Positions 7,086 through 14,540 are shown, numbered from the stretch's first letter. The stretch: 15,408 nt of DNA from CAYZHV01 sp964478055 (GCA_964478055.1 CAYZHV010000069.1:1-15408), one strand, 5' to 3'. The notes: a model not told the origin generated them from the sequence alone. Numbers and translations: made by a program.

Positions 7086-9674
7086 CTACTGCCCCGGTGA
7101 CTCCAGTTTAACCTTCTGCAAGCGCCGGGAGTTGGTGACCACGTTAATCGAGCTAAAGGCCATGGCGATCTCTGCCAGGACCGGGTGCATCACCCCGATT
7201 ATGGCCAGGGGCACCATGACGACGTTGTAGAAGAACGCCCAGAAGAGGTTCTGCTTGATCTTGCGGAAGGTGGCTCGGCTCAGGCGAACCGCCTTTACCA
7301 CCGCCGAGAGCTCTCCCTGCACCAGGACGATATCTCCCGCCTCGATGGCGACATCCGTGCCGGTGCCGATGGCGATACCGATGTCCGCCTGGGTGAGGGC
7401 TGGGGCGTCGTTAATACCGTCGCCGACCATGGCGACGACTCGGCCCTCCTTCTGCAACCGCTCTACCTCGGAGGACTTGTCCTGGGGCATGACGTTCGCG
7501 ATTACCCGGTCGATACCGACCTCTTTCGCGATCGCCTGGGCGGTTCGCTCATTGTCACCGGTGATCATGGCTACTTCGAAGCCAAGCTCGCCGAGCTCTC
7601 GGATTGCCGCGGCGCTGTCGGGTTTGACGGTGTCCGCAACTGCGATGAGGCCTGCCACCGCGCCATCCACGGCGACTACCATTACGGTCTTGGCCTGGTC
7701 CTCCAAGCTCTGCTTCTTCTCGGCCGCCGCCCGGTCGAAGTCTATTCCCCGGTCCTCCATGAACGCCGTGGTCCCGAGCAGCACCGATTTGCCATTCACG
7801 GTAGCGGAGATCCCCCGACCGCTGATCGCCTCGAATTCTGTCGCTTCAGGAAGCTTCCGCGCCCCGGCGCTCTCCTCCATGGTCGCCTGAGCGTGGTCGA
7901 CTATAGCGCGACCGAGGGGATGCTCGGAGCCCTGCTCCGCGCTGCCTGCGAGGAGCAGGAGCTCCTCCTCGGAGTGGGAACCCGCTGCTACCACGTCGGT
8001 CACTCCGGGCTTTCCCTGAGTGATCGTGCCGGTCTTGTCCAAAATGATGGTGTGTACGTCCTTGAGGGTCTGAATGGCGGCGCCTTTTCTAATTAGAACA
8101 CCGTTCTCAGCTCCTTTGCCGCTACCGACCATGAGTGCCGTCGGCGTGGCCAGGCCGAGAGCGCAGGGGCAGGCGATAACCAGCACCGCGATCATGGCAA
8201 AGAGGGCGAGGGCGGTAGAGCCCATGGTCGGGTCAACCCAGGGGAGAAAACCGCTCGCCCAGGTGGCGATAGCTCCGAAGAATGCCGGAAAGAGCATCCA
8301 GCTTGCGAAGGTGAGTAGCGCTACGAGAATGACGATCGGTACGAAGTATCCGGTAATGCGGTCCGCCAGCGCCTGAATCGGTACCTTGGAACCCTGGGCT
8401 TCCTGGACCATTCGGATCACCTGGCTCAGGAAGGTCTCCTTGCCGACCTTTTTAGCCTCGACCTTGAGGAAGCCCTGCTTGTTTATGGTAGCTCCGATCA
8501 CCTCATTCCCCGGGGACTTCTCCACTGGCATGGACTCACCTGTGGCGAGGGACTCATCCACGCTGCTCTCTCCGGAGACGACCACACCGTCCGTGGGAAT
8601 CTTCTCTCCGGGACGGACGATCATGATGTCTCCCTTGCTCAAGCGGTTGACGGGAACGGTAATCTCTTCACCATTACGCTCCACCGTGGCCTCTTTGGCC
8701 TCGAGGGTAAGGAGCCGCTTGATCGCCTGACTCGCCCGCCCCTTGGCCATGGTCTCGATATACCGGCCGGTGAGGTGAAACGCCATGATCATGCCGGCCA
8801 CCCCTGAGAAGTTCGCAAAGGCCGGGGCGAGGCCGAGACCGTGGAGCACCGCGACGACCCCGGTGGCCAGGGAGGCGAGGGTGCCGAGGGCGATGAGAGC
8901 GTCCATATTTGGCGTCAGGTGTATTCCCGATTTCCAGGCGCTGCGAATGGTTTCGAACCCTGGTATTAGGACCGCCGCGGCGCCGAGAAGGAGCATCCCG
9001 AGGTTGTAGACCTGGGGTCCGGGAAACATGACGCCGAAGAACATCTTCGGGATCATCCAGGCGATAATCGGAATGGTGAACGCCCAGACCAGGCGCATCT
9101 TGTTTCGAGCGGTGGTGATCTTGCGCTCGTCTTTTTCGAGCTCGCTCTCGATCCCGCTTTCCTCATCCTCGGTGACGATACTGTATCCGGCGTTCTCGAC
9201 GGCCTGGGAAATAGCGGAGGCGTCCACCTTGAGGGGGTCGAAAGAAACCCGGGCGCTCTCGGTGGCGAGGTTTACGTTCGCTTCGGAGACCCCTTCAAGG
9301 TTCTGTAGCGCCTTTTCCACCGCAGAAACGCAGCTGGCACAGTGCATCCCTTCGATCCGGTAGGTACCGATTCCCGCCTCCTGCGCGGCAGAGCCGGAGT
9401 GCCCGGCGCCCCCGTTGCTACCGGCGGGAACTGCCTTCGCCTCGTAGCCTGCGCTGGCGACGGCTTTGGTGAGCGCCGAGATGTCCACCTTCTCCGGGTC
9501 GTAGACGACCTGGGCGCGCTCGGTAGCGAGGTTTACACTAGCTTCACTTACGCCTTCTATCCGGCCGAGGGACTTTTCCACCGCCGAGACGCAACTGGCG
9601 CAGTGCATGCCGTCTATTGAGAGCTGCCGGGTTTCCACGGCGCCTTCTTTTTTCGTTATTTCCTGGGTGCTCAT
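7086..9674 (-). CDS. copA: Cu(I)-exporting P1B-type ATPase
   Basis: An 862-residue copper-efflux ATPase of the inner membrane. Two heavy-metal-associated domains each carry GMHCASC (residues 22-28 and 109-115). Next come transmembrane helices, the actuator TGE at 378-380, and the membrane copper site CPC (502-504). The phosphorylation motif DKTGT has D546. The P1B-specific SEHPL has H585-P586. ITGDN (704-708) and GDGINDAP (751-758) follow. The last helices carry Y816-N817 and M838 followed by SS at 841-842, the residues typical of Cu(I) rather than Zn or Co pumps. ATG 9674 has AGGAGG 7 nt upstream. The gene lies 51 bp after csoR on the same strand and is probably co-transcribed and copper-induced. 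No separate copZ chaperone gene is visible. The two HMA domains are very alike, suggesting internal duplication. Confidence 0.96.
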   Translation of the reverse strand: MSTQEITKKEGAVETRQLSIDGMHCASCVSAVEKSLGRIEGVSEASVNLATERAQVVYDPEKVDISALTKAVASAGYEAKAVPAGSNGGAGHSGSAAQEAGIGTYRIEGMHCASCVSAVEKALQNLEGVSEANVNLATESARVSFDPLKVDASAISQAVENAGYSIVTEDEESGIESELEKDERKITTARNKMRLVWAFTIPIIAWMIPKMFFGVMFPGPQVYNLGMLLLGAAAVLIPGFETIRSAWKSGIHLTPNMDALIALGTLASLATGVVAVLHGLGLAPAFANFSGVAGMIMAFHLTGRYIETMAKGRASQAIKRLLTLEAKEATVERNGEEITVPVNRLSKGDIMIVRPGEKIPTDGVVVSGESSVDESLATGESMPVEKSPGNEVIGATINKQGFLKVEAKKVGKETFLSQVIRMVQEAQGSKVPIQALADRITGYFVPIVILVALLTFASWMLFPAFFGAIATWASGFLPWVDPTMGSTALALFAMIAVLVIACPCALGLATPTALMVGSGKGAENGVLIRKGAAIQTLKDVHTIILDKTGTITQGKPGVTDVVAAGSHSEEELLLLAGSAEQGSEHPLGRAIVDHAQATMEESAGARKLPEATEFEAISGRGISATVNGKSVLLGTTAFMEDRGIDFDRAAAEKKQSLEDQAKTVMVVAVDGAVAGLIAVADTVKPDSAAAIRELGELGFEVAMITGDNERTAQAIAKEVGIDRVIANVMPQDKSSEVERLQKEGRVVAMVGDGINDAPALTQADIGIAIGTGTDVAIEAGDIVLVQGELSAVVKAVRLSRATFRKIKQNLFWAFFYNVVMVPLAIIGVMHPVLAEIAMAFSSINVVTNSRRLQKVKLESPGQ

Positions 9675-9725
9675 GGTGAGCCCTCCTACTCGTTTCTTGG
9701 TGGTGGGGTCCGTGCCGGAGCGGTG

Positions 9726-10010
9726 TTACCCGTGCTTGCGAAACTTGGTGATGACCGAGAGAACCTCGTCAACCTTCTCTTGTTGCTCCCGAGGATCCTC
9801 GCTACGCATAGCGTCGGCGACACAGGTGTTGAGATGATTCTGCATGACCAGGTCCTCCACGCCTCGCAAGGCTGAGACGATCGCACTGATCTGCGTAAGC
9901 ACATCGATACAGTACCGGTCTTCCCTGATCATCTTCTCGATGCCGCCGATTTGGCCCTGAATGCGACGAAGCCGGTTCGCCACTTTTGTCTTTTCCGCTT
10001 CTCCCATCAT
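9726..10010 (-). CDS. csoR: CsoR-family copper-sensing transcriptional repressor
   Basis: A 94-residue all-helical repressor of the CsoR/RcnR (DUF156) family. RLRRIQGQIGGIEKMI (about 13-28) is the family signature. The metal ligands Cys34, His59 and Cys63 give the C-H-C set of Cu(I) sensors, rather than the pattern of RcnR (Ni/Co) or of CstR (persulfide). It should leave its DNA site when Cu(I) binds, releasing csoR-copA expression. A longer open frame extends upstream, but it is antisense to the kinase gene. Homology starts at the tandem ATGs at 10010 and 10007. I see no good Shine-Dalgarno, and the predicted transcription start is only about 3 nt upstream, so the message may be leaderless. 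Confidence 0.93.
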   Translation of the reverse strand: MMGEAEKTKVANRLRRIQGQIGGIEKMIREDRYCIDVLTQISAIVSALRGVEDLVMQNHLNTCVADAMRSEDPREQQEKVDEVLSVITKFRKHG

Positions 10011-10019
10011 GATGGGTTC

Positions 10020-10049
10020 AATATACCATAGGGGGGTATGGTATGGCAA
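10020..10049 (-). promoter_or_regulatory. csoR-copA promoter
   Basis: On the minus strand, TTGCCA (10049-10044) and TATATT (10025-10020) are separated by 18 bp, and the spacer is filled by the CsoR operator. A start about 7 nt after the -10 box falls in ATCATG, leaving a leader of roughly 0-4 nt. The hexamers are good but not perfect matches to sigma-70 consensus. Confidence 0.6.
10023..10044 (-). promoter_or_regulatory. CsoR-type operator
   Basis: Perfect 8-nt arms ATACCATA and TATGGTAT flank a run of six G (six C on the transcribed strand). The site resembles known CsoR operators, in which a TACC half and a GGTA half frame a G/C run. It lies between the -35 and -10 elements of the csoR promoter, where binding would block RNA polymerase. 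Its place directly before a Cu-type csoR supports autoregulation of csoR-copA. Confidence 0.8.
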
Positions 10050-10090
10050 GTGGTTCTTTCCCTGAGATGCTCGCCCTCGATGCAAAAAGG

Positions 10091-10990
10091 TTAGAGCGGC
10101 GAGGTCGGAGGCTCTGCCCGGGGAATGCGTACTTCTACCCGAGTGCCCTCTTTGCCGCTCATGCGGAGCTCTGCGTTCAACTGCTCTACCAGGGTGCGAA
10201 GAATCAGGAAGCCCGTGCCCTCTCGAAAACTCTCCTCCGGCAGCCCTTTCCCGTTGTCCTCCACGGTGAGAAGCATTGTCTCCTCCCGGACCTGGAGGCT
10301 GAGCCGTATGCGTCCCCGTTCCGCGGCGGGGAAGGCGTGTCGCTCCGCGTTTGTAATAAGCTCCTGGGCGATAATGCCGAGAGGCACCGCTCGGGTCACC
10401 TCTAGAGTGATGTTCTCGAGGTTCTTTTCGAGGTCCGGGCCCTCCTTGGAAGACTCCTCTTCTCGGCAAAGCTCCGCGGTGAGCTCGTTGAGAAATGGCG
10501 CGACCTCAACGGTCTCGATGCGCCCTTCCCGGTAGGCGAGCTTGTGGACAAGGGCTACTGAGAGAATACGCTCCTGCGCCCTTCGGAGTTCCCCATCGCC
10601 GCCTCCAGCGGCTCCGCTCTGCAGGGAGAGGAGGCTGTTAATGAGCTGAAGATTGTTTTTGACCCGGTGGTGAAGCTCGAGAAGCAGCCCTTTCTGCTCC
10701 GCAAGGGCGCTCCGGACAATCTTCTCCTCCACCCGGAGTTTCTCGTTACTCACTTCGATGGTTCCGAAGGCTCGACGGAGCGTTCCAAGAAGTACCAGGG
10801 TGGTGGCGAGAACAAAGAGTACACCCTTGATCGACTGTACCATCCGAAAGTAGCCTGGCGGAAAGGCGAGCTCCACAAGAAGGTCACTGAAGAAGATCCA
10901 AAGGGTGGCAAAGAAGGCGTAGATAAGCGCTACTTTCGCGGCTCTTCGACGGGCTCGCTGCCTAGGCGTCGGTTTTTCATGTTTCGGCAT
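10091..10990 (-). CDS. Membrane histidine kinase, HisKA_2 family
   Basis: A 299-residue sensor kinase. A basic N-terminus is followed by two membrane helices (about 20-42 and 51-73) joined by a loop of only about 8 residues, so there is no extracytoplasmic sensor domain. A linker helix leads to the HisKA_2 dimerisation motif ELHHRVKNNLQLI, with likely phosphoacceptor His108. The ATPase domain has the N-box ELITNAERHAF (N214) and the G-box VEDNGKGLP. It probably phosphorylates a response regulator encoded elsewhere; none is in the window. It is divergent from the hemolysin III operon. The ribosome site before ATG 10990 is weak. After the TAA, an AGAGC/GCTCT stem spanning the stop with a short T-run (10084-10088 complement) could be a poor terminator before the csoR promoter. 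The signal sensed is unknown. Confidence 0.88.
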   Translation of the reverse strand: MPKHEKPTPRQRARRRAAKVALIYAFFATLWIFFSDLLVELAFPPGYFRMVQSIKGVLFVLATTLVLLGTLRRAFGTIEVSNEKLRVEEKIVRSALAEQKGLLLELHHRVKNNLQLINSLLSLQSGAAGGGDGELRRAQERILSVALVHKLAYREGRIETVEVAPFLNELTAELCREEESSKEGPDLEKNLENITLEVTRAVPLGIIAQELITNAERHAFPAAERGRIRLSLQVREETMLLTVEDNGKGLPEESFREGTGFLILRTLVEQLNAELRMSGKEGTRVEVRIPRAEPPTSPL

Positions 10991-11013
10991 AGTTGCTCAC
11001 TGGGCGCCGACAA

Positions 11014-11029
11014 TTCCGGAAAACCGGAA
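11014..11029. repeat. Inverted repeat in a divergent promoter region
   Basis: TTCCGGAAAACCGGAA has perfect 6-nt arms with a 4-nt spacer. It lies in the 101 bp between the divergent kinase gene (start 10990) and the hemolysin III operon (start 11092). It could be an operator shared by both transcription units or a small hairpin in a leader. I could not place confident -35/-10 pairs on either strand here. Confidence 0.45.
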
Positions 11030-11091
11030 ATACCCGCAGCGCGTCTTACAAGAATATTGCCAGCACCGTCGGATTTCAACAAAATGGGGCA

Positions 11092-11772
11092 ATGAGCAGC
11101 GCCGATCGCGAGAACCAGCTCGAACGGTACGAGGACCCTGCCGCGGTTAATAGCCCGGTGGAGGAGATCTTTTCCAGCTTGACCCACGCCATTGGTGTGG
11201 GTTTGAGCATAGCGGGCCTGGTGGTCCTTCTGATACTCACCGGCCGGGATCCATCTCCCTGGAAGTACGTCAGCTTTACCGTCTACGGGGTGAGCCAGAT
11301 TCTCCTCTTCTCCTCCTCCGCCCTGGTCCACAGCTTTTTCGCCATGCCCAAGCTCCGTTACTACTTGCGTATCGTCGATCAGGCCTTTGTCTATCTGCTC
11401 ATCGCGGGGACCTACACCCCGATTACCCTGATTTCGATGCGAGGTCCCTGGGGATGGGGGATCTTTGTAACCGTTTGGACCCTCGCGCTGGCTGGCATTC
11501 TGCTCAAGACCCTGGTGTTCAAGAAGAAGCACATCGTCACGGACCTGCTCTATGTGCCCATGGGATGGATTATCTTCTTCACCTTTCGCCCTCTCCTTCG
11601 CATGGCTCCCCCGGGCTTTGTGCTCTGGCTCCTTATTGGTGGCGCCTGCTACACCGTAGGAGTTATCTTCTATCTCTGGAAACGCCTGCCCGGGAGCCAC
11701 GTCATTTGGCACCTCTTTGTTCTGGGCGGGAATGTCTCCTTTTATCTCGGATACGCGCTCCACGTTGCCTAG
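11092..11772 (+). CDS. Hemolysin III / TrhA family membrane protein (PAQR superfamily)
   Basis: A 226-residue, seven-helix inner-membrane protein of the hemolysin III (YqfA/TrhA) branch of the PAQR superfamily. The metal-site residues shared with adiponectin receptors are visible. SSLTHAIG near the N-terminus carries H32. SSALVHSF carries H80 with an upstream Ser. HVIWH near the C-terminus carries H203 and H207. D96 in VDQAFVYLLIAGTYTP is also conserved. Bacterial members are linked to membrane-energy or lipid homeostasis; a true cytolysin role is doubtful. The frame extends upstream to 10993, but ATG 11092 gives the family length (about 219 residues in E. coli YqfA). The ribosome site there is weak (GGGG). 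It is the first gene of an operon with the DUF2834 gene and a histidine kinase; the next gene's AGGAGG overlaps this stop codon. Confidence 0.92.
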   Translation: MSSADRENQLERYEDPAAVNSPVEEIFSSLTHAIGVGLSIAGLVVLLILTGRDPSPWKYVSFTVYGVSQILLFSSSALVHSFFAMPKLRYYLRIVDQAFVYLLIAGTYTPITLISMRGPWGWGIFVTVWTLALAGILLKTLVFKKKHIVTDLLYVPMGWIIFFTFRPLLRMAPPGFVLWLLIGGACYTVGVIFYLWKRLPGSHVIWHLFVLGGNVSFYLGYALHVA

Positions 11773-11781
11773 GAGGTACGA

Positions 11782-12123
11782 ATGAAGTGGCTCTATTTGA
11801 TCCTTGCCATCCTCGGGGCAGTCCTTCCTCTTAGTCAGTTTGTGCCGGCCTCCATGGACGGCTCTTTCTCGGTGGCTAATCTTGTAAATGAGCTCATGGC
11901 GACTCGCAATCTCCGGGGCATCGCCTTTGACCTCATGGTCGCCGCCGTGACCGGTATAGTTTTCATTATCGCTGAGGCACGGCGCCTTTCGATTCGGCTG
12001 GTCTGGATACCCCTCCTCGGGACCGTTCTGATCGGCTTCTCCTTCGGGCTTCCGTTCTTTCTCTTTCTCCGGGAACGAAACGCGCCTCGGGGGCAGGGGA
12101 GCGGGCGAGAGGCATCCGAGTGA
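11782..12123 (+). CDS. DUF2834 family small membrane protein
   Basis: A 113-residue membrane protein with hydrophobic segments at about 3-20, 48-65 and 74-96. The opening MKWLYLILAILGAVLPLSQF, the central FDLMVAAVTGIVFIIAEARRL and the closing FGLPFFLFLRER match the DUF2834 pattern as I remember it. The function is unknown. AGGAGG lies 5 nt before ATG 11782 and overlaps the preceding stop codon, so the gene is firmly in the hemolysin III operon. Its TGA overlaps the GTG start of the following kinase (GTGA), indicating translational coupling. The C-terminal tail after the last helix is polar and Gly/Glu-rich. Confidence 0.82.
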   Translation: MKWLYLILAILGAVLPLSQFVPASMDGSFSVANLVNELMATRNLRGIAFDLMVAAVTGIVFIIAEARRLSIRLVWIPLLGTVLIGFSFGLPFFLFLRERNAPRGQGSGREASE

Positions 12124-13274
12124 GCGGGAGAGAGGAGTATACCCGGCGCTTCCGGTACATTCTCGAGCTCACCGCCCAGCTGAGCCAGGAAGTCCGGGAT
12201 CTCGACGCTCTCTACGAGAAGATTCTCGATTTCCTTGGTCGCACGATAGACCTCGTGAGTGCCAGTGTTCAGCTCCTGGTGGAAGACCACCTCAGGATCG
12301 TCGCCTTTCGCGGCTTTCTGGAGGACGAGGTAGTCAAGGAACTCTCTTTTCCCCTGGAGAGCCCCTTTCCCAACGCCCGGGTCGTTTTGGAACGGCGCAG
12401 CATTGCTCTGGCGGATATTCGAGAAGCGTTTCCTCACTTTAGCGAGGAGCCGGAGAAGTACCAATCAGGCCATATCCGCTCCTGGCTCGGGGTCCCCATG
12501 ATGTTGGGGGACCGGGTCGTCGGAGTGATTACCGTGGACCGCGCGGAAGTACGCCCCTTTACCGACGAAGAGGTTCAACTGGTTACGACCTTCGCCGCCC
12601 ACGTAGCTGCGGCCATTAACAACGCTCAGCTCTACCGGGATCTGGCCCGTCTGGCGGAGACTCGGGAGTTTCTCCTCCGGGAGCTCCATCACCGGGTAAA
12701 GAACAATATGCAGCTCGTTTCGAGCATCCTCTCGCTCCAGGGTCGGAGTTTGAAGGATCATCGGGCTCGGGAGGTGCTCCGGGAGGTGCAGCTGCGGGTT
12801 CGTTCTCTCGGGTTGGTCCACGAGGCACTCCATGAGGCGGTTGAGGTGGGCACCATAGATCTCGCCTCCTATCTGCGATCGGTGGTCAACAGCGTCCTCT
12901 CTGAGTACTCGGTGGAGGCACCCCTTTTGCCGGAGTTCGACGTGGAGACCGTGAAGGTTGGTGTGGATGTCTCGGTGCCTCTCGGGCTCATCGTTGGCGA
13001 GATGGTTCTAAACGCCGTTAAGCACGCCTATCCGAACAACGGTGGTGGCCCGCTGCGAGTCGGCCTCACCGTTGAGGATTGTCGGGCTAGGCTAACCGTG
13101 GCTGACGAGGGAAGCGGGCTTCCCGAGACGGTTTCTCCGGAAGAGCCGAGGAGCTTCGGATTGAGCTTGCTCAACGCCCTCAGCCAGCAACTCCAGGGAG
13201 AGCTTTCAGTGGAGCGTTCCGGAGGGACCGCCTGGAGCCTCGATTTCTGCCTCAAGCCTCCGGAGGAGTGCTAA
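12120..13274 (+). CDS. GAF domain histidine kinase, HisKA_2 family (soluble)
   Basis: A 384-residue cytoplasmic sensor kinase with no membrane segment. A GAF-type sensor domain spans about 22-172 (LLVEDHLRIVAFRGF, then SWLGVPMMLGDRVVGVITVD). The HisKA_2 helix ELHHRVKNNMQLVSSILSLQ has likely phosphoacceptor His191. The ATP-binding domain has the N-box EMVLNAVKHAYP (N298), the G-box VADEGSGLP and a later FGLSLLNAL. The start is GTG 12120, overlapping the DUF2834 stop by 4 nt. GAGAGG upstream is a weak ribosome site, so translation probably relies on coupling. There is no receiver or output domain and no response regulator nearby. The operon suggests it responds to the state of the two membrane proteins before it, or acts with the related membrane kinase on the opposite strand (inference). 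Its last codon overlaps the stop of the converging PLP enzyme gene. Confidence 0.9.
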   Translation: MSGREEYTRRFRYILELTAQLSQEVRDLDALYEKILDFLGRTIDLVSASVQLLVEDHLRIVAFRGFLEDEVVKELSFPLESPFPNARVVLERRSIALADIREAFPHFSEEPEKYQSGHIRSWLGVPMMLGDRVVGVITVDRAEVRPFTDEEVQLVTTFAAHVAAAINNAQLYRDLARLAETREFLLRELHHRVKNNMQLVSSILSLQGRSLKDHRAREVLREVQLRVRSLGLVHEALHEAVEVGTIDLASYLRSVVNSVLSEYSVEAPLLPEFDVETVKVGVDVSVPLGLIVGEMVLNAVKHAYPNNGGGPLRVGLTVEDCRARLTVADEGSGLPETVSPEEPRSFGLSLLNALSQQLQGELSVERSGGTAWSLDFCLKPPEEC

Positions 13275-14425
13275 GAGCTCAGGGCCGAATCCAGGTCCCT
13301 CTTCAGGTCATCCACCGATTCGAGTCCCACCGAGAGGCGAACGAGGTCTTCGGTAACCCCGATTCTCTCCCGAACCTCCTTCGGAATATCAGCGTGGGTC
13401 TGCTTGACCGGATGGGTAAGGAGGCTTTCCACGCCACCGAGGCTCTCGGCAAAGATGATCAGCTCCAGGTTGTCTATGAGCCGCGGCACGCCAGTGGAGT
13501 CCTCGAGCCTAAAGGAGAGCATCGCCCCGGGACCTGAAGACTGCTCTTCGTGAATGTCCCGGCCTTTCTGGCCCGGGAGGCCGGGATAGTAGACCGCCCG
13601 AACCCGTGGATGGCTATCGAGCCATTTTGCGAGCTCGGCGGCGCTCCTCTGCTGCGCTTCCATGCGAACCGAGAGGGTCTTCATTCCTCGGAGGACGAGC
13701 CAGCTGTCCTGAGGCCCGAGGATCGCCCCAGTGGAGTTTTGGACGAAGGCGACCCTCTTGCTGAGCTCCTCGGTAGCGGTGACAACGGCTCCCGCGACCA
13801 CGTCGTTGTGGCCGGCGAGGAACTTGCTCGCGCTATGGATCACCATGTCCGCCCCGAGCTCGATCGGGCGCTGCAGCAGGGGGGTGCAGAAGGTGTTGTC
13901 CACTATGAGGTGGACTCCTCGCTTCCGGGCGATTCTGCCGAGGGCGTCGATGTCGGTGATTTTCATTAACGGGTTCGTGGGGGTTTCCGCGAGAATCGCC
14001 CGGGTGTGTTGGGGATCAATAGCGTTCAGGAGCGCTTCCTCGTCGGAGAGATCCACATAGCTGGCTCGCAGACCGAACTGCCGAAAGTTCTCCTCCAGGA
14101 CCCGGTAGGTTCCTCCGTAGAGGTCGTCGGAGACCACCAGGTGGTCTCCGGAGCGGTAGAGGAGCAGCACCGCCGTGACCGCCGCCATTCCCGAGGCAAA
14201 GGCAAAGGCGCCGTCTCCACCCTCTGCTCTCGCCAACAGCGTTTCGAGCTCCTTCCTCGTCGGGTTCGAGGTGCGGGAGTAGTCGTACCCTGTTGAGACG
14301 CCGTACCGGAGATGCTGAAAGGTCGCGCTCTGATAGATCGGTGTGGATATTGCCCCGGTCGGATCATCCCGGCGGCTCCCGCCCTGGGCGAGGAGTGTTT
14401 CGATGGAATGGCGTCGCTCGGTCAT
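13271..14425 (-). CDS. Cys/Met-metabolism PLP enzyme (cystathionine gamma-synthase / lyase family)
   Basis: A 384-residue fold-type I PLP enzyme of the trans-sulfuration family. YDYSRTSNPTR (about 47-57) supplies the phosphate-binding Tyr/Arg from the partner subunit. AFASGMAA (about 75-82) is the cofactor glycine loop. ETPTNPLMKITDID is a family hallmark. D176 in VDNTF binds the pyridine nitrogen, and K201 in HSASKFLAGHNDVVAG forms the Schiff base. Overall it most resembles MetI/MetB-type cystathionine gamma-synthases and O-acetylhomoserine thiolyases. Cystathionine beta- or gamma-lyase cannot be excluded from sequence alone, so I give no symbol. ATG 14425 has a GGGGG ribosome site 7 nt upstream. 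It is divergent from the flavoprotein gene. I saw no clear SAM or T-box riboswitch in the 139-bp gap. Its stop overlaps that of the converging kinase by 4 nt. Confidence 0.9.
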   Translation of the reverse strand: MTERRHSIETLLAQGGSRRDDPTGAISTPIYQSATFQHLRYGVSTGYDYSRTSNPTRKELETLLARAEGGDGAFAFASGMAAVTAVLLLYRSGDHLVVSDDLYGGTYRVLEENFRQFGLRASYVDLSDEEALLNAIDPQHTRAILAETPTNPLMKITDIDALGRIARKRGVHLIVDNTFCTPLLQRPIELGADMVIHSASKFLAGHNDVVAGAVVTATEELSKRVAFVQNSTGAILGPQDSWLVLRGMKTLSVRMEAQQRSAAELAKWLDSHPRVRAVYYPGLPGQKGRDIHEEQSSGPGAMLSFRLEDSTGVPRLIDNLELIIFAESLGGVESLLTHPVKQTHADIPKEVRERIGVTEDLVRLSVGLESVDDLKRDLDSALSS

Positions 14426-14531
14426 CTGATTCCCCCTATGCTTAGAACGGGACTCAGGTTCCTGAAATGAAGCGGAAAGGTCAACCGCTGCGGCCTGTTC
14501 CCTCAGGTGTTACACAGAGCCCGGAGGGGAA

Positions 14532-14540
14532 TGGTATATT
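14532..14540 (+). promoter_or_regulatory. Extended -10 promoter for the flavoprotein gene
   Basis: TGGTATATT combines a TG extension with a TATATT -10 box 24 nt before the GTG start. A weak -35-like TTACAC lies 19 bp upstream (14510-14515). The implied start near 14547 would leave a leader of about 18 nt that includes the GGGAG ribosome site. The rest of the 14426-14564 gap holds only a short palindrome, TCAGGTTCCTGA (14454-14465). Confidence 0.5.

Noticed and set aside
7185..8096. A 303-codon plus-strand frame opposite copA
   Set aside because: The copA motifs are clear on the other strand. The antisense product is rich in His/Leu/Gly with no domain.
10011..10469. Upstream extension of the csoR frame to 10469
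   Set aside because: It would be translated through the promoter and operator and through the overlapping kinase gene in another frame. CsoR homology starts at the tandem ATGs.
10930..11763. A 277-codon minus-strand frame
   Set aside because: It is antisense to the hemolysin III gene, very polar and without motifs. The PAQR residues on the plus strand settle the choice.
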